From positions 1-64,000 of the forward strand of contig NZ_JAUOSB010000015.1 in NCBI RefSeq assembly GCF_030548295.1: 64,000 bases of DNA, read 5' to 3'. The notes below the pieces were generated by a model. It was given only the letters and a program-made list of their open reading frames with translations, was not told the origin of the DNA and did no database searches. Position 1 is the first letter of the stretch. Each line of letters begins with the position of its first letter. This DNA is from Wenyingzhuangia sp. 2_MG-2023. GTDB lineage: Bacteria > Bacteroidota > Bacteroidia > Flavobacteriales > Flavobacteriaceae. The position numbers and the translations under genes were made by a program. Of the stretch, positions 39,014 through 47,237 are shown in pieces.

Positions 39014-39442
39014 ATGTCTCAAGCAAAACAAGGAAGTACTGTAAAGGTACATTACACAGGGAAATTAACAAACGATCAAATATTTGATAGCTCAAGAGAA
39101 AGAGAACCTTTAGAATTTACAGTTGGAGCTGGACAAATGATTCCAGGATTCGACAAAGCTGTAGACGGAATGGTAATTGGTGACAACAAACAAATTACAA
39201 TTCCTGCTGAAGAAGCATATGGGCCTAGAAACGAAGAAGCAGTTTTTAAAATTCCAAAAACGCAACTTCCAGAAGAATTAGAGCCACAAGTAGGAATGCA
39301 ACTAGAAGCAAACCGTGAAGACGGACAAAAACAAATGTTATTGATTGTAGGTATAGAAGAAGAAGAAGTTGTCTTAGATGCTAACCATCCATTGGCTGGT
39401 CAAGATTTAATTTTTGATATTGAATTGGTAGCGTTGAACTAA
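39014..39442 (+). CDS. FKBP-type peptidyl-prolyl cis-trans isomerase (SlyD-like)
   Basis: This 142-residue cytoplasmic protein has an FKBP core split by an insert-in-flap domain (about 65-125), the SlyD arrangement. Core motifs are VKVHYTGKLTNDQIFDSS, FTVGAGQMIPGFDKAVDGM and the terminal LIFDIELV strand. It lacks the His/Cys-rich metal-binding tail of E. coli SlyD. It probably assists folding of proline-containing chains. It has its own promoter and terminator. Confidence 0.92.
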   Translation: MSQAKQGSTVKVHYTGKLTNDQIFDSSREREPLEFTVGAGQMIPGFDKAVDGMVIGDNKQITIPAEEAYGPRNEEAVFKIPKTQLPEELEPQVGMQLEANREDGQKQMLLIVGIEEEEVVLDANHPLAGQDLIFDIELVALN

Positions 39443-39478
39443 TATTTCTCACCAAATATTCACAACTTTAACAATATT

Positions 39479-39506
39479 AAAACTGCCCTAAATGGGCAGT
39501 TTTTTG
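39479..39506 (+). terminator. Rho-independent terminator after the FKBP gene
   Basis: An AAAACTGCCC / GGGCAGTTTT stem with a short loop and T run lies about 37 bases after the stop codon. Confidence 0.88.
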
Positions 39507-39597
39507 CTTTTAAGAATCGTATATCTATTCAGAGTTATACAAGTATTATTATAAATATTAACTCTCCCTCCTTTTGGTAAATTGCCATTCAACCTTC

Positions 39598-40008
39598 TTA
39601 TAGACATTTGCTACAAGTTCCCTGAACTTCTATTTCTACATTGTCAATCTCCACATTGGGAATATCTATTACAATTGTATTTTTTGCCTCAACACAAGAT
39701 ACTTCCAAACACTCTTTACATTTGAGATGAACGTGTTTGTGATGGTGCCCCTCTGATGAACAATAATGTTTACACATAGCATAATACACTTCTTCATTAC
39801 TAACCGAAGCCTTATGTACAATTCCTCCATCTAGCAACGCATTTAAGGTTCTGTACAAAGTAACTCTATCAAAATGATGCAATGATTTTTGTAATTCACT
39901 ATACGGAATAGCTGAATTGTATTTTGCAACTACACTAAGCAATTCCAATCTTTTAGGAGTTGCTTTTAAGTTTCTATCTCTAAGTAATTCTGCAAATTCT
40001 GTATCCAT
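39598..40008 (-). CDS. Fur-family metal-responsive regulator (Zur candidate)
   Basis: This 136-residue protein has a winged helix (about 10-80, TLYRTLNALLDGGIVHKA) and a metal-binding dimerisation domain. Two cysteine pairs, C97-x2-C100 and C132-x2-C135, form the structural zinc site, and a His-rich segment SEGHHHKHVHLKC is seen at about 86-97. It is the last gene of a three-gene unit with a ZnuD-like TonB-dependent receptor and a lipoprotein. This points to zinc-dependent control of zinc uptake, by inference. The likely operator is the palindrome at 42979-43013. Confidence 0.88.
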   Translation of the reverse strand: MDTEFAELLRDRNLKATPKRLELLSVVAKYNSAIPYSELQKSLHHFDRVTLYRTLNALLDGGIVHKASVSNEEVYYAMCKHYCSSEGHHHKHVHLKCKECLEVSCVEAKNTIVIDIPNVEIDNVEIEVQGTCSKCL

Positions 40009-40018
40009 CCTTTAAAAT

Positions 40019-42367
40019 TTAAAATGAAAACTTAACACCAATAGTGATACTTCTACCATTTTCGTCAGCAAAATAACGCAATCTATTAAGATAATCTCTG
40101 TAACTTATATTCAATACATTTGTTGCTTTGGAATAAATATCAATTTTTGTGTTTTTCCATTTTGTAGTTGTACCAATTTTTAACCCCATCAATTGATACG
40201 CATTAGGAGGATCTATAAAATCCTGACCATCCTTATAATGTGTCTGTTGCCAAACATATTTATAATCTACACCAACATAATTGTTTGTAAAATAACCAAA
40301 TTTTGGAAGGTTATAATCTATGTTGGCAAGTAAATTATTTGCGGGCATGTTAATTAATGGTATGTTTTCTGAAAGATTGTTTCCTCTTAAAAAACTATAC
40401 TTCATTTTTGTTTTTATATTATCTGTAAACTGATAGGTTACCGCTACATCCAAACCGAAAATTTCTGCATTTGTCTGGTCGTATTCATAAACTCTATAAA
40501 CTCCCCTTGTTGTACTATCTATTCCATCATCACCCGTTAATGGGTTTAAAAAAATATAATCGTTTATATATTGATAGTAAACCAAACTCTCAAAAAATAA
40601 TTTTTGAGCTACATCTCCCTCCAAACCTAAGGTTGCTTTTGCTCCAGTCTCTTGTTTCAACTCTGAATTCCCTATCTCTATAGCAGCAACTCCTTGATGT
40701 AAACCGTTACTATACAGCTCATTGATAGCTGGATTTCTAGAGGTTATCCCTACATTAAAAGCCCAATGCAAATCTTTTTGTGTTCTATAACGAATACCAG
40801 ATGATAAGCCTATTGTATGAAAATAATTATTGTATTTAGAAATAGTATCTTGCAAATATTCATTACCTGTTGTGGCACTAGTTTTTAAAATCTGTTTGAT
40901 AACTGCCGAATTCTGATAGGTGAAATTATACCTAGCACCTAGTTCATACATCCAGCTATTCTTTTTTAATGTAGCCAATCCAAAAACACCTAACTGATGA
41001 GACAAATAATCTGGAATCAATGGTTTTAAACCTGTCTCTCCATTAGAATTGGTATTGTTTGTAAATGTATATTGTACTCCTTGTTTTAGTTTCCATTGAT
41101 CAACAATGTGCTGGTGTTTTACTTCTACATTATGAGTGTTCTGATTGATTTTCATAGCAGGTACATCCGACTTGCCTTGTGTTCTTATATCAAACTCTTG
41201 TCTTAAATTTAACTGCCCTGAATAGATAAATTCATAAGTTTCGTTTGCTGATACTCTGTATTGGTTAAAAACTTTTAACAAATGGTGATTGACCAATTGT
41301 CTAGGTGATTCTATTTCATAAGAAAAAGTACCTTTTGTATTAAAAGGTATATCTTGAATTAAAGCACTTTCCAAATCACTTTCTGTACTTATATGAGAAC
41401 CTTTTAACACTCCTAATTCGGTATTAAAAGAACTTAAGTATGCTTTTGTCAACCAATCTGAATTCCATTGTTTTTTTAACTGTAGTGCCAAATTAGCCTC
41501 TCCAGATCCGGTATTGGTTAAATAGTAATTTGAAGCACTTCTGTCTCCAAACTTTTTTAACGTTCCCACCAATCTCCAATCAAAATACTTGTCAGATTTT
41601 TCTAACGTAAAGTTTAGTCCTACTCCATTTCCATTACTCTCATAAAAAGAATTTGAAGCTCCATGTAAATGAGGATCATCACTTATTTCTTTGGGCTCAA
41701 CAGACACAAAGCTTCCCAAAGAACTTCCTTGATATTCTAATGCTCCTACCCCCTTAATTACTTTGATGTTACTTGCCACCATGGGATCAATTTCAGGACT
41801 ATGATCATTTCCCCATTGTTGACCACTTTGTACCACTCCGTTATTCAAAACCATCACCCTATTCCCGTACATACCATGTACTACAGGTTTGGCTATACCA
41901 CTACCATTTTTTAAAGTACTTACACCTGTCAATCCTTCTAAAAGATTTCCTAAGTTTTCGTTGGCATTTTTTTGGATGTTTTGATAACCTATACTTTGTA
42001 CAGACTGTGTGGTAACCTCTGATTTATGACCTAACAAATGAACACCATCCAACATTTGTACATAGTGTTCTATAACAACATCTATTTGTTCAGAAGCTGT
42101 AAAATGCAGAAATACATGTTTAGTTTCACAACCAACATGGTCAATATTTAAGTGATAATCTCCAGCACAAAGAAAAGGAAATTTAAATTCTCCCTTCTCA
42201 TTAGTCATCACTCCAATTGATAATTCTTCAATGTATACATAAGTATTGGGTACAACTTCTCCCTTAGATTTTTCTACAACAATACCACTAAGTGCAAAAT
42301 TGCATTTCTGACCGAAAAGATTCGTACACAGAAATGCAATTGTGATAAAAAATAAATATTTCGGCAT
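40019..42367 (-). CDS. TonB-dependent outer-membrane receptor, ZnuD-like
   Basis: This 782-residue receptor has a signal peptide (1-19), a carboxypeptidase-regulatory-like domain (about 22-105), a plug (about 115-225) and a 22-strand barrel ending in GVKFSF. The plug contains GNRVMVLNNGVVQSGQQWGN followed by DHSPEID, the segment typical of zinc-transporting ZnuD receptors. A His- and Asp-containing loop (SDDPHLHG) follows. It is probably the outer-membrane gate for zinc or another divalent metal. Its ATG overlaps the lipoprotein stop codon (TAATG), and the Fur-family gene starts 10 bases after its own stop, so the three are co-transcribed. Confidence 0.87.
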   Translation of the reverse strand: MPKYLFFITIAFLCTNLFGQKCNFALSGIVVEKSKGEVVPNTYVYIEELSIGVMTNEKGEFKFPFLCAGDYHLNIDHVGCETKHVFLHFTASEQIDVVIEHYVQMLDGVHLLGHKSEVTTQSVQSIGYQNIQKNANENLGNLLEGLTGVSTLKNGSGIAKPVVHGMYGNRVMVLNNGVVQSGQQWGNDHSPEIDPMVASNIKVIKGVGALEYQGSSLGSFVSVEPKEISDDPHLHGASNSFYESNGNGVGLNFTLEKSDKYFDWRLVGTLKKFGDRSASNYYLTNTGSGEANLALQLKKQWNSDWLTKAYLSSFNTELGVLKGSHISTESDLESALIQDIPFNTKGTFSYEIESPRQLVNHHLLKVFNQYRVSANETYEFIYSGQLNLRQEFDIRTQGKSDVPAMKINQNTHNVEVKHQHIVDQWKLKQGVQYTFTNNTNSNGETGLKPLIPDYLSHQLGVFGLATLKKNSWMYELGARYNFTYQNSAVIKQILKTSATTGNEYLQDTISKYNNYFHTIGLSSGIRYRTQKDLHWAFNVGITSRNPAINELYSNGLHQGVAAIEIGNSELKQETGAKATLGLEGDVAQKLFFESLVYYQYINDYIFLNPLTGDDGIDSTTRGVYRVYEYDQTNAEIFGLDVAVTYQFTDNIKTKMKYSFLRGNNLSENIPLINMPANNLLANIDYNLPKFGYFTNNYVGVDYKYVWQQTHYKDGQDFIDPPNAYQLMGLKIGTTTKWKNTKIDIYSKATNVLNISYRDYLNRLRYFADENGRSITIGVKFSF

Positions 42368-42918
42368 TAATTCATTTCAAAAGTTACTTCAATATCTGTT
42401 TCTCCCCCCGCATTGGTTGCATCATATATTGTTATATCCTCAGCAAATTTATTAGGTTCGTGCTTTAAAATAATTGTTAGATCCCCCCCTACATAAGTAT
42501 CTTTAGTTTCTACTATTGTACTCAATCCTATTGGGTTTCCATCACTATCACTATCATCATATCTTATTGTAAAACCTGTTGGAATATCTATAAAGAAAAA
42601 TTGGTGATCATTTGCTTCTTCCTCCACTTCTTCTGTCATATTTTCTGCAGGGTCTTCAGATTCATTTGACAAAGTAATCACACCACTGTATGTTTTGTTT
42701 GCTTCTAAAGTACCGTTTGTAATTTCAGCATCGAAACTTGTTCCTTCTGCATCTAAGTCTTTATATATCAAAACAACATCATCTCCACCATCTGTTGGTG
42801 TTAAAGTGTATGTTAAAGTCGTAATCAACTCTTCCTCATTAGGAATGATAGGATCGTTTTTACTACAAGAAACTCCTAATACAAGTACAAATGCAATAAT
42901 TAGTTTTTCTAATTTCAT
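42367..42918 (-). CDS. Acidic surface lipoprotein of the metal-uptake operon
   Basis: This 183-residue lipoprotein (from the ATG at 42918) has a signal peptide ending in the lipobox LGVSCSK, with Cys about residue 18. The mature part is strikingly acidic (EEVEEEANDHQ, RYDDSDSDGN), as expected for calcium- or zinc-binding or an ion-capturing partner. Homologues are labelled type 1 periplasmic binding fold proteins, which the sequence does not clearly support. In-frame ATGs at 42996 and 42945 exist; the first lies inside the palindromic operator and before the promoter -7 element, so it is excluded. It is the first gene of the operon with the receptor and regulator. Confidence 0.8.
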   Translation of the reverse strand: MKLEKLIIAFVLVLGVSCSKNDPIIPNEEELITTLTYTLTPTDGGDDVVLIYKDLDAEGTSFDAEITNGTLEANKTYSGVITLSNESEDPAENMTEEVEEEANDHQFFFIDIPTGFTIRYDDSDSDGNPIGLSTIVETKDTYVGGDLTIILKHEPNKFAEDITIYDATNAGGETDIEVTFEMN

Positions 42919-42965
42919 TTTGGTTGATTTTGTTGTTAAATTCATTTTTGATTGTTTTATGTCTA

Positions 42966-42993
42966 CAAATATAGGACATTTTAACAAACGCAA
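42966..42993 (-). promoter_or_regulatory. Promoter of the lipoprotein-TBDR-Fur operon
   Basis: On the minus strand TTG (42993-42991) is followed after 17 bases by TATATTTG (42973-42966). The -33 element lies in the centre of the palindrome, so a bound repressor would block it. Confidence 0.65.
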
Positions 42994-43013
42994 CATTGTT
43001 GCGTTTGTTAAAA
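42979..43013. promoter_or_regulatory. 35-base palindromic operator, probable Fur-family box
   Basis: Two perfect 17-base arms (TTTTAACAAACGCAACA and its reverse complement) flank a single central base. The core CGCAACA-T-TGTTGCG has the 7-1-7 symmetry usual for Fur/Zur-family sites. It covers the operon promoter and lies about 60 bases before the divergent lactonase gene, so it could control both. The binding protein is inferred to be the operon's own Fur-family product. Confidence 0.65.
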
Positions 43014-43071
43014 GATATTTTTTTAATAATTCTTATGAATCTTACGTATCTTCACACACAAATAACATAGA

Positions 43072-44181
43072 ATGAAAAAAGAATTTATCTTGATAAGTTG
43101 CTTAACTTTATTATTAATGTCTTGCAAAACGACCAATTTTAACAAGCATAAAGAAATTTCTAGTTTTTATATTGGGACGATGCCTAGTAAAGAAGCCCCT
43201 ACGAGCGAAGGTATTTATCAATCTTCCATAGATTCTGATGGAAAATTTGGAGAGGTTACACTCATTGCTAAAACGGACAGTCCGACTTTTTTAACAAAAA
43301 CTGAAAATCAAAAATATTTAATTGCTACCAATTCAACGAGTCAAGGAGCATTAAAAAGTTACAAAATAGACTCAAAAAACATTACTGAAATTAGTAGTAC
43401 TACTACAGATGCTGGTCCTTGCTATGTAAATACTCAAAATGGATTTGTGCTATCTGCCAACTACAGTTCAGGAAGTATCAACTTATTTAAAATTGATGAT
43501 TCTGGAAATTTAAGTTCACTTTTAGATCGTCAAAAACACCAAATATCTACACCTAGCAAACACAAAAGACAAAAAAAACCTTTTGCACATTCTTGTTATT
43601 TTGAACCAAGTTCAGACAATATTATTGCAATTGATTTGGGAGCAAACAAACTTTTATTTTCTCACATAAAAAACAATCACTTAGTTCCTAATGTTTTTAG
43701 CGAACTAGAAATGCCTGCCAATAGCGGTCCTAGGCACTTAGCTTTTCATCCTAAAAAAGCAATTCTATATGTGGTAAATGAGTTGAGTGCAACAGTAACC
43801 GTAATTCAAAAAAACACCAAGAATAACACCTATCAAATTGTAGAAACAATCCCTACACTTCCAGCCAATTTTAAGGGGCAAAATACAGCTGCTCATATAC
43901 TAATTAGCCAAGATGCACAATTTTTATACATGACCAATCGCGGTCATGAGAGCATTACCGTATTTCATATTAAAGAAGATGGAACTTTAGAATTTGTAGA
44001 ACAAGTTGGTGTGCACGGAGAGCATCCTAGAAACTTTACTCTAAGTCCAGACAATCGTTTTTTAATTGTTGCCAATAGAGATACTAACAATTTGGTTTCT
44101 TTTCAACGAAATACAAAAACAGGAAAACTAACATATATAGAACAAATAAAAACTCCAAGACCCGTGTGTCTATTGTTTTAA
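43072..44181 (+). CDS. Lactonase-family beta-propeller lipoprotein
   Basis: This 369-residue protein belongs to the 6-phosphogluconolactonase/3-carboxymuconate cyclase type (seven-bladed propeller). Repeated blades include YVNTQNGFVLSANYSSGS, GPRHLAFHPKKAILYVVNE and HPRNFTLSPDNRFLIVANRD. A lipobox (LLLMSCKTT) predicts export and lipid anchoring, so it cannot be the cytoplasmic pentose-phosphate enzyme; a different substrate is likely. It starts downstream of the palindromic operator and may share its regulation. It is convergent with the patatin gene. Confidence 0.85.
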   Translation: MKKEFILISCLTLLLMSCKTTNFNKHKEISSFYIGTMPSKEAPTSEGIYQSSIDSDGKFGEVTLIAKTDSPTFLTKTENQKYLIATNSTSQGALKSYKIDSKNITEISSTTTDAGPCYVNTQNGFVLSANYSSGSINLFKIDDSGNLSSLLDRQKHQISTPSKHKRQKKPFAHSCYFEPSSDNIIAIDLGANKLLFSHIKNNHLVPNVFSELEMPANSGPRHLAFHPKKAILYVVNELSATVTVIQKNTKNNTYQIVETIPTLPANFKGQNTAAHILISQDAQFLYMTNRGHESITVFHIKEDGTLEFVEQVGVHGEHPRNFTLSPDNRFLIVANRDTNNLVSFQRNTKTGKLTYIEQIKTPRPVCLLF

Positions 44182-44195
44182 GTAAGTTCTAAATT

Positions 44196-45113
44196 TTATT
44201 TATCTGCAAATTTTAAGGTACTCATTTCCGTAGTTTCGTGCTTTTCTTTTGCATAGTGATACCCTTGTTGCCACCACTCTGTCATCAATTCTTTGTCAAA
44301 AACTAAAGAATTAGAGGTAAGAATTGTGGGCGTATAGTACAAATTTAATTGTACATTTTTGTATTGAGCTGCAAGTTTACCAATAGTCACATTGTGTTTA
44401 GAAACCTGTTCTAAAGTAAAATCTATCACATCCGAAATCAATGAAAAAGGGTTTTTAGCAGCAATGTTAGCAATCATTCTTACCTCGGTATCTAAAATAA
44501 TAACATCCACTTCTGAAGCTCCTCTGTTTATAGCTTCTTTGATGGGTACCAAAGCTCCAAAGCCTCCATCTGCATACTGAAAACTATCTTTTTCATACAA
44601 ACTCATAAATGGCACATAATTGCAAGATGCCCAAATCCAATCACAATATTGTTTTCTATCACATTCTTTGATGGATTTGTATTCAATTTTTCCTAATGTC
44701 AAGTTAGAAACGGCCACTACCAATTCTTTTTCCGTTGCTTGTAATTCTGCAAAAAACTCATCGTCAATTGTTGTGTAGAGTAATTTTCTTAAGTTTTTAC
44801 TTTCTCCAAATGTTTTTCGTTTTCTAATCAAATTCCACAAGACCTTTAAGTGATTTATAGAAACTGTTTTGGCACCTCTCTTACCTTTTACCACAAATGG
44901 GCAATTGCTAAAAATAGTATTCTGATCTACAGAAGTATACAAATCTTTTAAACGCTTAATTCTACCCAAAGCCAAATGAGAAATCATCAAACTACCTGTT
45001 GAAGTTCCCAAAAGCATATCGTACTCTTTGCTTTTTTGAGTCATTAAAAACTCTGCTACACCTCCTGCAAAAGCTCCTTTGCTTCCTCCTCCTGAAATGA
45101 CCAATGCTCGCAT
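44196..45113 (-). CDS. Patatin-like phospholipase
   Basis: This 305-residue Ser-Asp dyad hydrolase has an oxyanion loop GGGSKGAF (8-15), nucleophile S38 in GTSTG, and the catalytic Asp in QYADGGFG near residue 188. There is no signal peptide, so it is probably cytoplasmic or membrane-associated and releases fatty acids from lipids. It is a single gene, its 3' end only 14 bases from that of the lactonase, without a visible hairpin. Confidence 0.9.
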   Translation of the reverse strand: MRALVISGGGSKGAFAGGVAEFLMTQKSKEYDMLLGTSTGSLMISHLALGRIKRLKDLYTSVDQNTIFSNCPFVVKGKRGAKTVSINHLKVLWNLIRKRKTFGESKNLRKLLYTTIDDEFFAELQATEKELVVAVSNLTLGKIEYKSIKECDRKQYCDWIWASCNYVPFMSLYEKDSFQYADGGFGALVPIKEAINRGASEVDVIILDTEVRMIANIAAKNPFSLISDVIDFTLEQVSKHNVTIGKLAAQYKNVQLNLYYTPTILTSNSLVFDKELMTEWWQQGYHYAKEKHETTEMSTLKFADK

Positions 45114-45191
45114 AAAAAATAAATAGGTATGATTGAAATATTAAACTTATTTTCGTTTTCAGATTAAATATACATATTTAAACGCTATAAA

Positions 45192-45761
45192 ATGAAAAAA
45201 GGAATTCGATGTGCCTTACTGTTAGCAATCACAATCGTACTTGTGGCTTGTCAACAAAAATTGACACTTAAAGATATTGTTGAATGTGATGGTAATGTAG
45301 TGTTTCAGCACGATAAAATCATTCGAGATGCTAAAAATTATTACGAAATATCCATTGGTAAAGATTGGAAAAGAGAATTGTTTGTAGATCAACAGCAATC
45401 TAGAATATACGCTGCAGACACCACTAAAAATTATAGCGCATCCTTTCTTATAGATGTCACTCGTTTTGATGGTAGAATTGTTTTGGATTCTACTTTTCAA
45501 AAAAACATAATTTCACAAATAAAATCGCTTCCAAGATCTTATGTTATCAAAGAAGGATTTATTGAGTTTCAAGAGCAACCCGCCTACAGCGTCTTCAGTT
45601 TTCAAAAAACAGACACTGCGGTATTGTACCAAATTCAATGCTATGTAGCCGCTCAAGATCATTACTTTCTACTTAGTTCTAACATTCATGGCAATCAAAA
45701 CTTAAGCAACAATCTATGTGAAAGTATATCTATTTTCAATTCATTAAACTTGATTCCTTAA
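45192..45761 (+). CDS. Hypothetical lipoprotein
   Basis: This 189-residue protein has a lipobox (IVLVACQQK, Cys about residue 20). The mature part is a mixed alpha/beta domain with a YYEISIGKDWKRELF segment. This recalls small exported proteins that bind at the inner face of the outer membrane, but I do not recognise the family. It is divergent from the patatin gene and upstream of pepT. Confidence 0.7.
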   Translation: MKKGIRCALLLAITIVLVACQQKLTLKDIVECDGNVVFQHDKIIRDAKNYYEISIGKDWKRELFVDQQQSRIYAADTTKNYSASFLIDVTRFDGRIVLDSTFQKNIISQIKSLPRSYVIKEGFIEFQEQPAYSVFSFQKTDTAVLYQIQCYVAAQDHYFLLSSNIHGNQNLSNNLCESISIFNSLNLIP

Positions 45762-45850
45762 ACAATAGCTAATAAATCGGTTTATTTTCTCTATTGATAC
45801 TGTTTCGTTGGAAACACTTGATTATTTTTGCTTCAAAATGTAAAAATACC

Positions 45851-47089
45851 ATGCAAAACATTTTAGATAGATTTATCAGCTACATAACTGTAGATACTCA
45901 ATCAGATCCAAACAATCCTGCTTTTCCGAGTACAGAAAAGCAATGGGTACTAGCACGTTTATTAGAACAAGAATTACAAGAAATAGGACTAAGTGATGTG
46001 ATGTTAGACAACAACTGTTACCTAACCGCCACCTTACCAAGCAATGTAATGCACAAAGTTCCTACCATTGGATTTGTAGCCCATATAGATACCAGTCCTG
46101 ATTTTAGCGGAAAAAATGTCAACCCACAAATTCATTACAATTACAATGGTGGTGATATTGTACTAAACAAAGAGTTAAACATTCTTTTGGATGCAACTTA
46201 TTTTGATGACATTCAACAATACAAAGGGCAAACCATTATTACCACAGACGGGACTACGTTATTAGGTGCCGATGACAAAGCTGGTGTAACAGAGATTGTA
46301 ACCGCTATGGAATATTTGATCCAGCATCCGGAAATAGAACACGGAGAAATTCGTATCTGTTTTACACCCGATGAGGAAGTAGGTAAAGGAGCTCATAAAT
46401 TTGATGTGGCTGCTTTTGGTGCGGAATGGGCTTATACGTTGGACGGAAGTCAGATAGGAGAATTGGAATATGAAAATTTTAACGCTGCCAGTGCAGTAGT
46501 TACCGTTCAGGGAAAAAACGTACATCCTGGATATGCTAAAAATAAAATGGTGAATGCTATTTTATTGGCTCAAGATTTTATAAAAGGATTGCCTGCAGAT
46601 GAAATCCCTGAAAAAACAACAGACTATCAAGGATTCTACCATTTGCATGACATTCATGGAGATGTAGAAAAAACAACGCTTGAATACATTGTAAGAGATC
46701 ATGATTTAGAAAAATTTGAAGATCGAAAAAAATGTATGGAGTCTTTAGTCTCTTCACTCAACCAAAATTATAAGGAAACTGTTTTTTCTATTGAAATCAA
46801 AGATCAGTATTTTAATATGAAAGAAAAAATAGCTCCTGTTATGCACATTGTAGACATTGCTGCAGAAGCTATGAAAAAAGAAAACATAAAACCTCTGATC
46901 AAAGCCATTCGTGGTGGTACCGATGGTTCTCAATTGTCATATATGGGATTGCCTTGTCCAAATATTTTTGCAGGGGGACACAACTTCCACGGTAAATATG
47001 AATACGTTCCTTTGGAATCTATGAAACGAGCAACAAAAGTAATTGTAAACATTGCTGAAATTACAGCTAATAAGTATAAACAAGTTTAA
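45851..47089 (+). CDS. pepT: Peptidase T (tripeptide aminopeptidase)
   Basis: This 412-residue M20-family dizinc aminopeptidase releases N-terminal residues from tripeptides in the cytoplasm. Metal-binding and catalytic motifs are VAHIDTSPD, GADDKAGVTEI, FTPDEEVGKGAHKF, YTLDGSQIGELE and the C-terminal FAGGHNFHGKYE. I choose the ATG at 45851. An in-frame ATG at 45794 would add 19 hydrophobic residues foreign to the family and precedes a TATTTTTG -7-like element at 45823-45830. Confidence 0.95.
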   Translation: MQNILDRFISYITVDTQSDPNNPAFPSTEKQWVLARLLEQELQEIGLSDVMLDNNCYLTATLPSNVMHKVPTIGFVAHIDTSPDFSGKNVNPQIHYNYNGGDIVLNKELNILLDATYFDDIQQYKGQTIITTDGTTLLGADDKAGVTEIVTAMEYLIQHPEIEHGEIRICFTPDEEVGKGAHKFDVAAFGAEWAYTLDGSQIGELEYENFNAASAVVTVQGKNVHPGYAKNKMVNAILLAQDFIKGLPADEIPEKTTDYQGFYHLHDIHGDVEKTTLEYIVRDHDLEKFEDRKKCMESLVSSLNQNYKETVFSIEIKDQYFNMKEKIAPVMHIVDIAAEAMKKENIKPLIKAIRGGTDGSQLSYMGLPCPNIFAGGHNFHGKYEYVPLESMKRATKVIVNIAEITANKYKQV

Positions 47090-47118
47090 ACGAATCTGTA
47101 AATTCATTTAAGACAAGA

Positions 47119-47169
47119 AGTTCTCGACTCCGCTCGAACACCGTAGGTTATCGAGCAGAGTCGAGATGT
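47119..47169. repeat. Dyad-symmetric intergenic repeat, copy 1
   Basis: TCTCGACTCCGCTCGA (47122-47137) pairs with TCGAGCAGAGTCGAGA (47151-47166), with one mismatch and a 13-base loop. The left 24 bases and the right 13 bases are the same as in copy 2 at 59813. The element is GC-richer than its surroundings and lies between pepT and lysA. Similar TCTCGACTCCGCTCGA elements are widespread in Flavobacteriaceae genomes as far as I recall. Confidence 0.85.
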
Positions 47170-47237
47170 AGTTACCAGACAATGGTCATTAAGATGACTT
47201 TGAATATTAATAAAAGTAGATTTAAAAATAAAAAATA

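Noticed and set aside
42919-42996. Longer lipoprotein start at 42996
   Set aside because: It falls inside the palindromic operator and upstream of the -7 element, and would bury the lipoprotein signal.
45794-45850. Upstream ATG for pepT
   Set aside because: It adds a hydrophobic stretch foreign to a cytoplasmic peptidase and precedes a probable -7 element.
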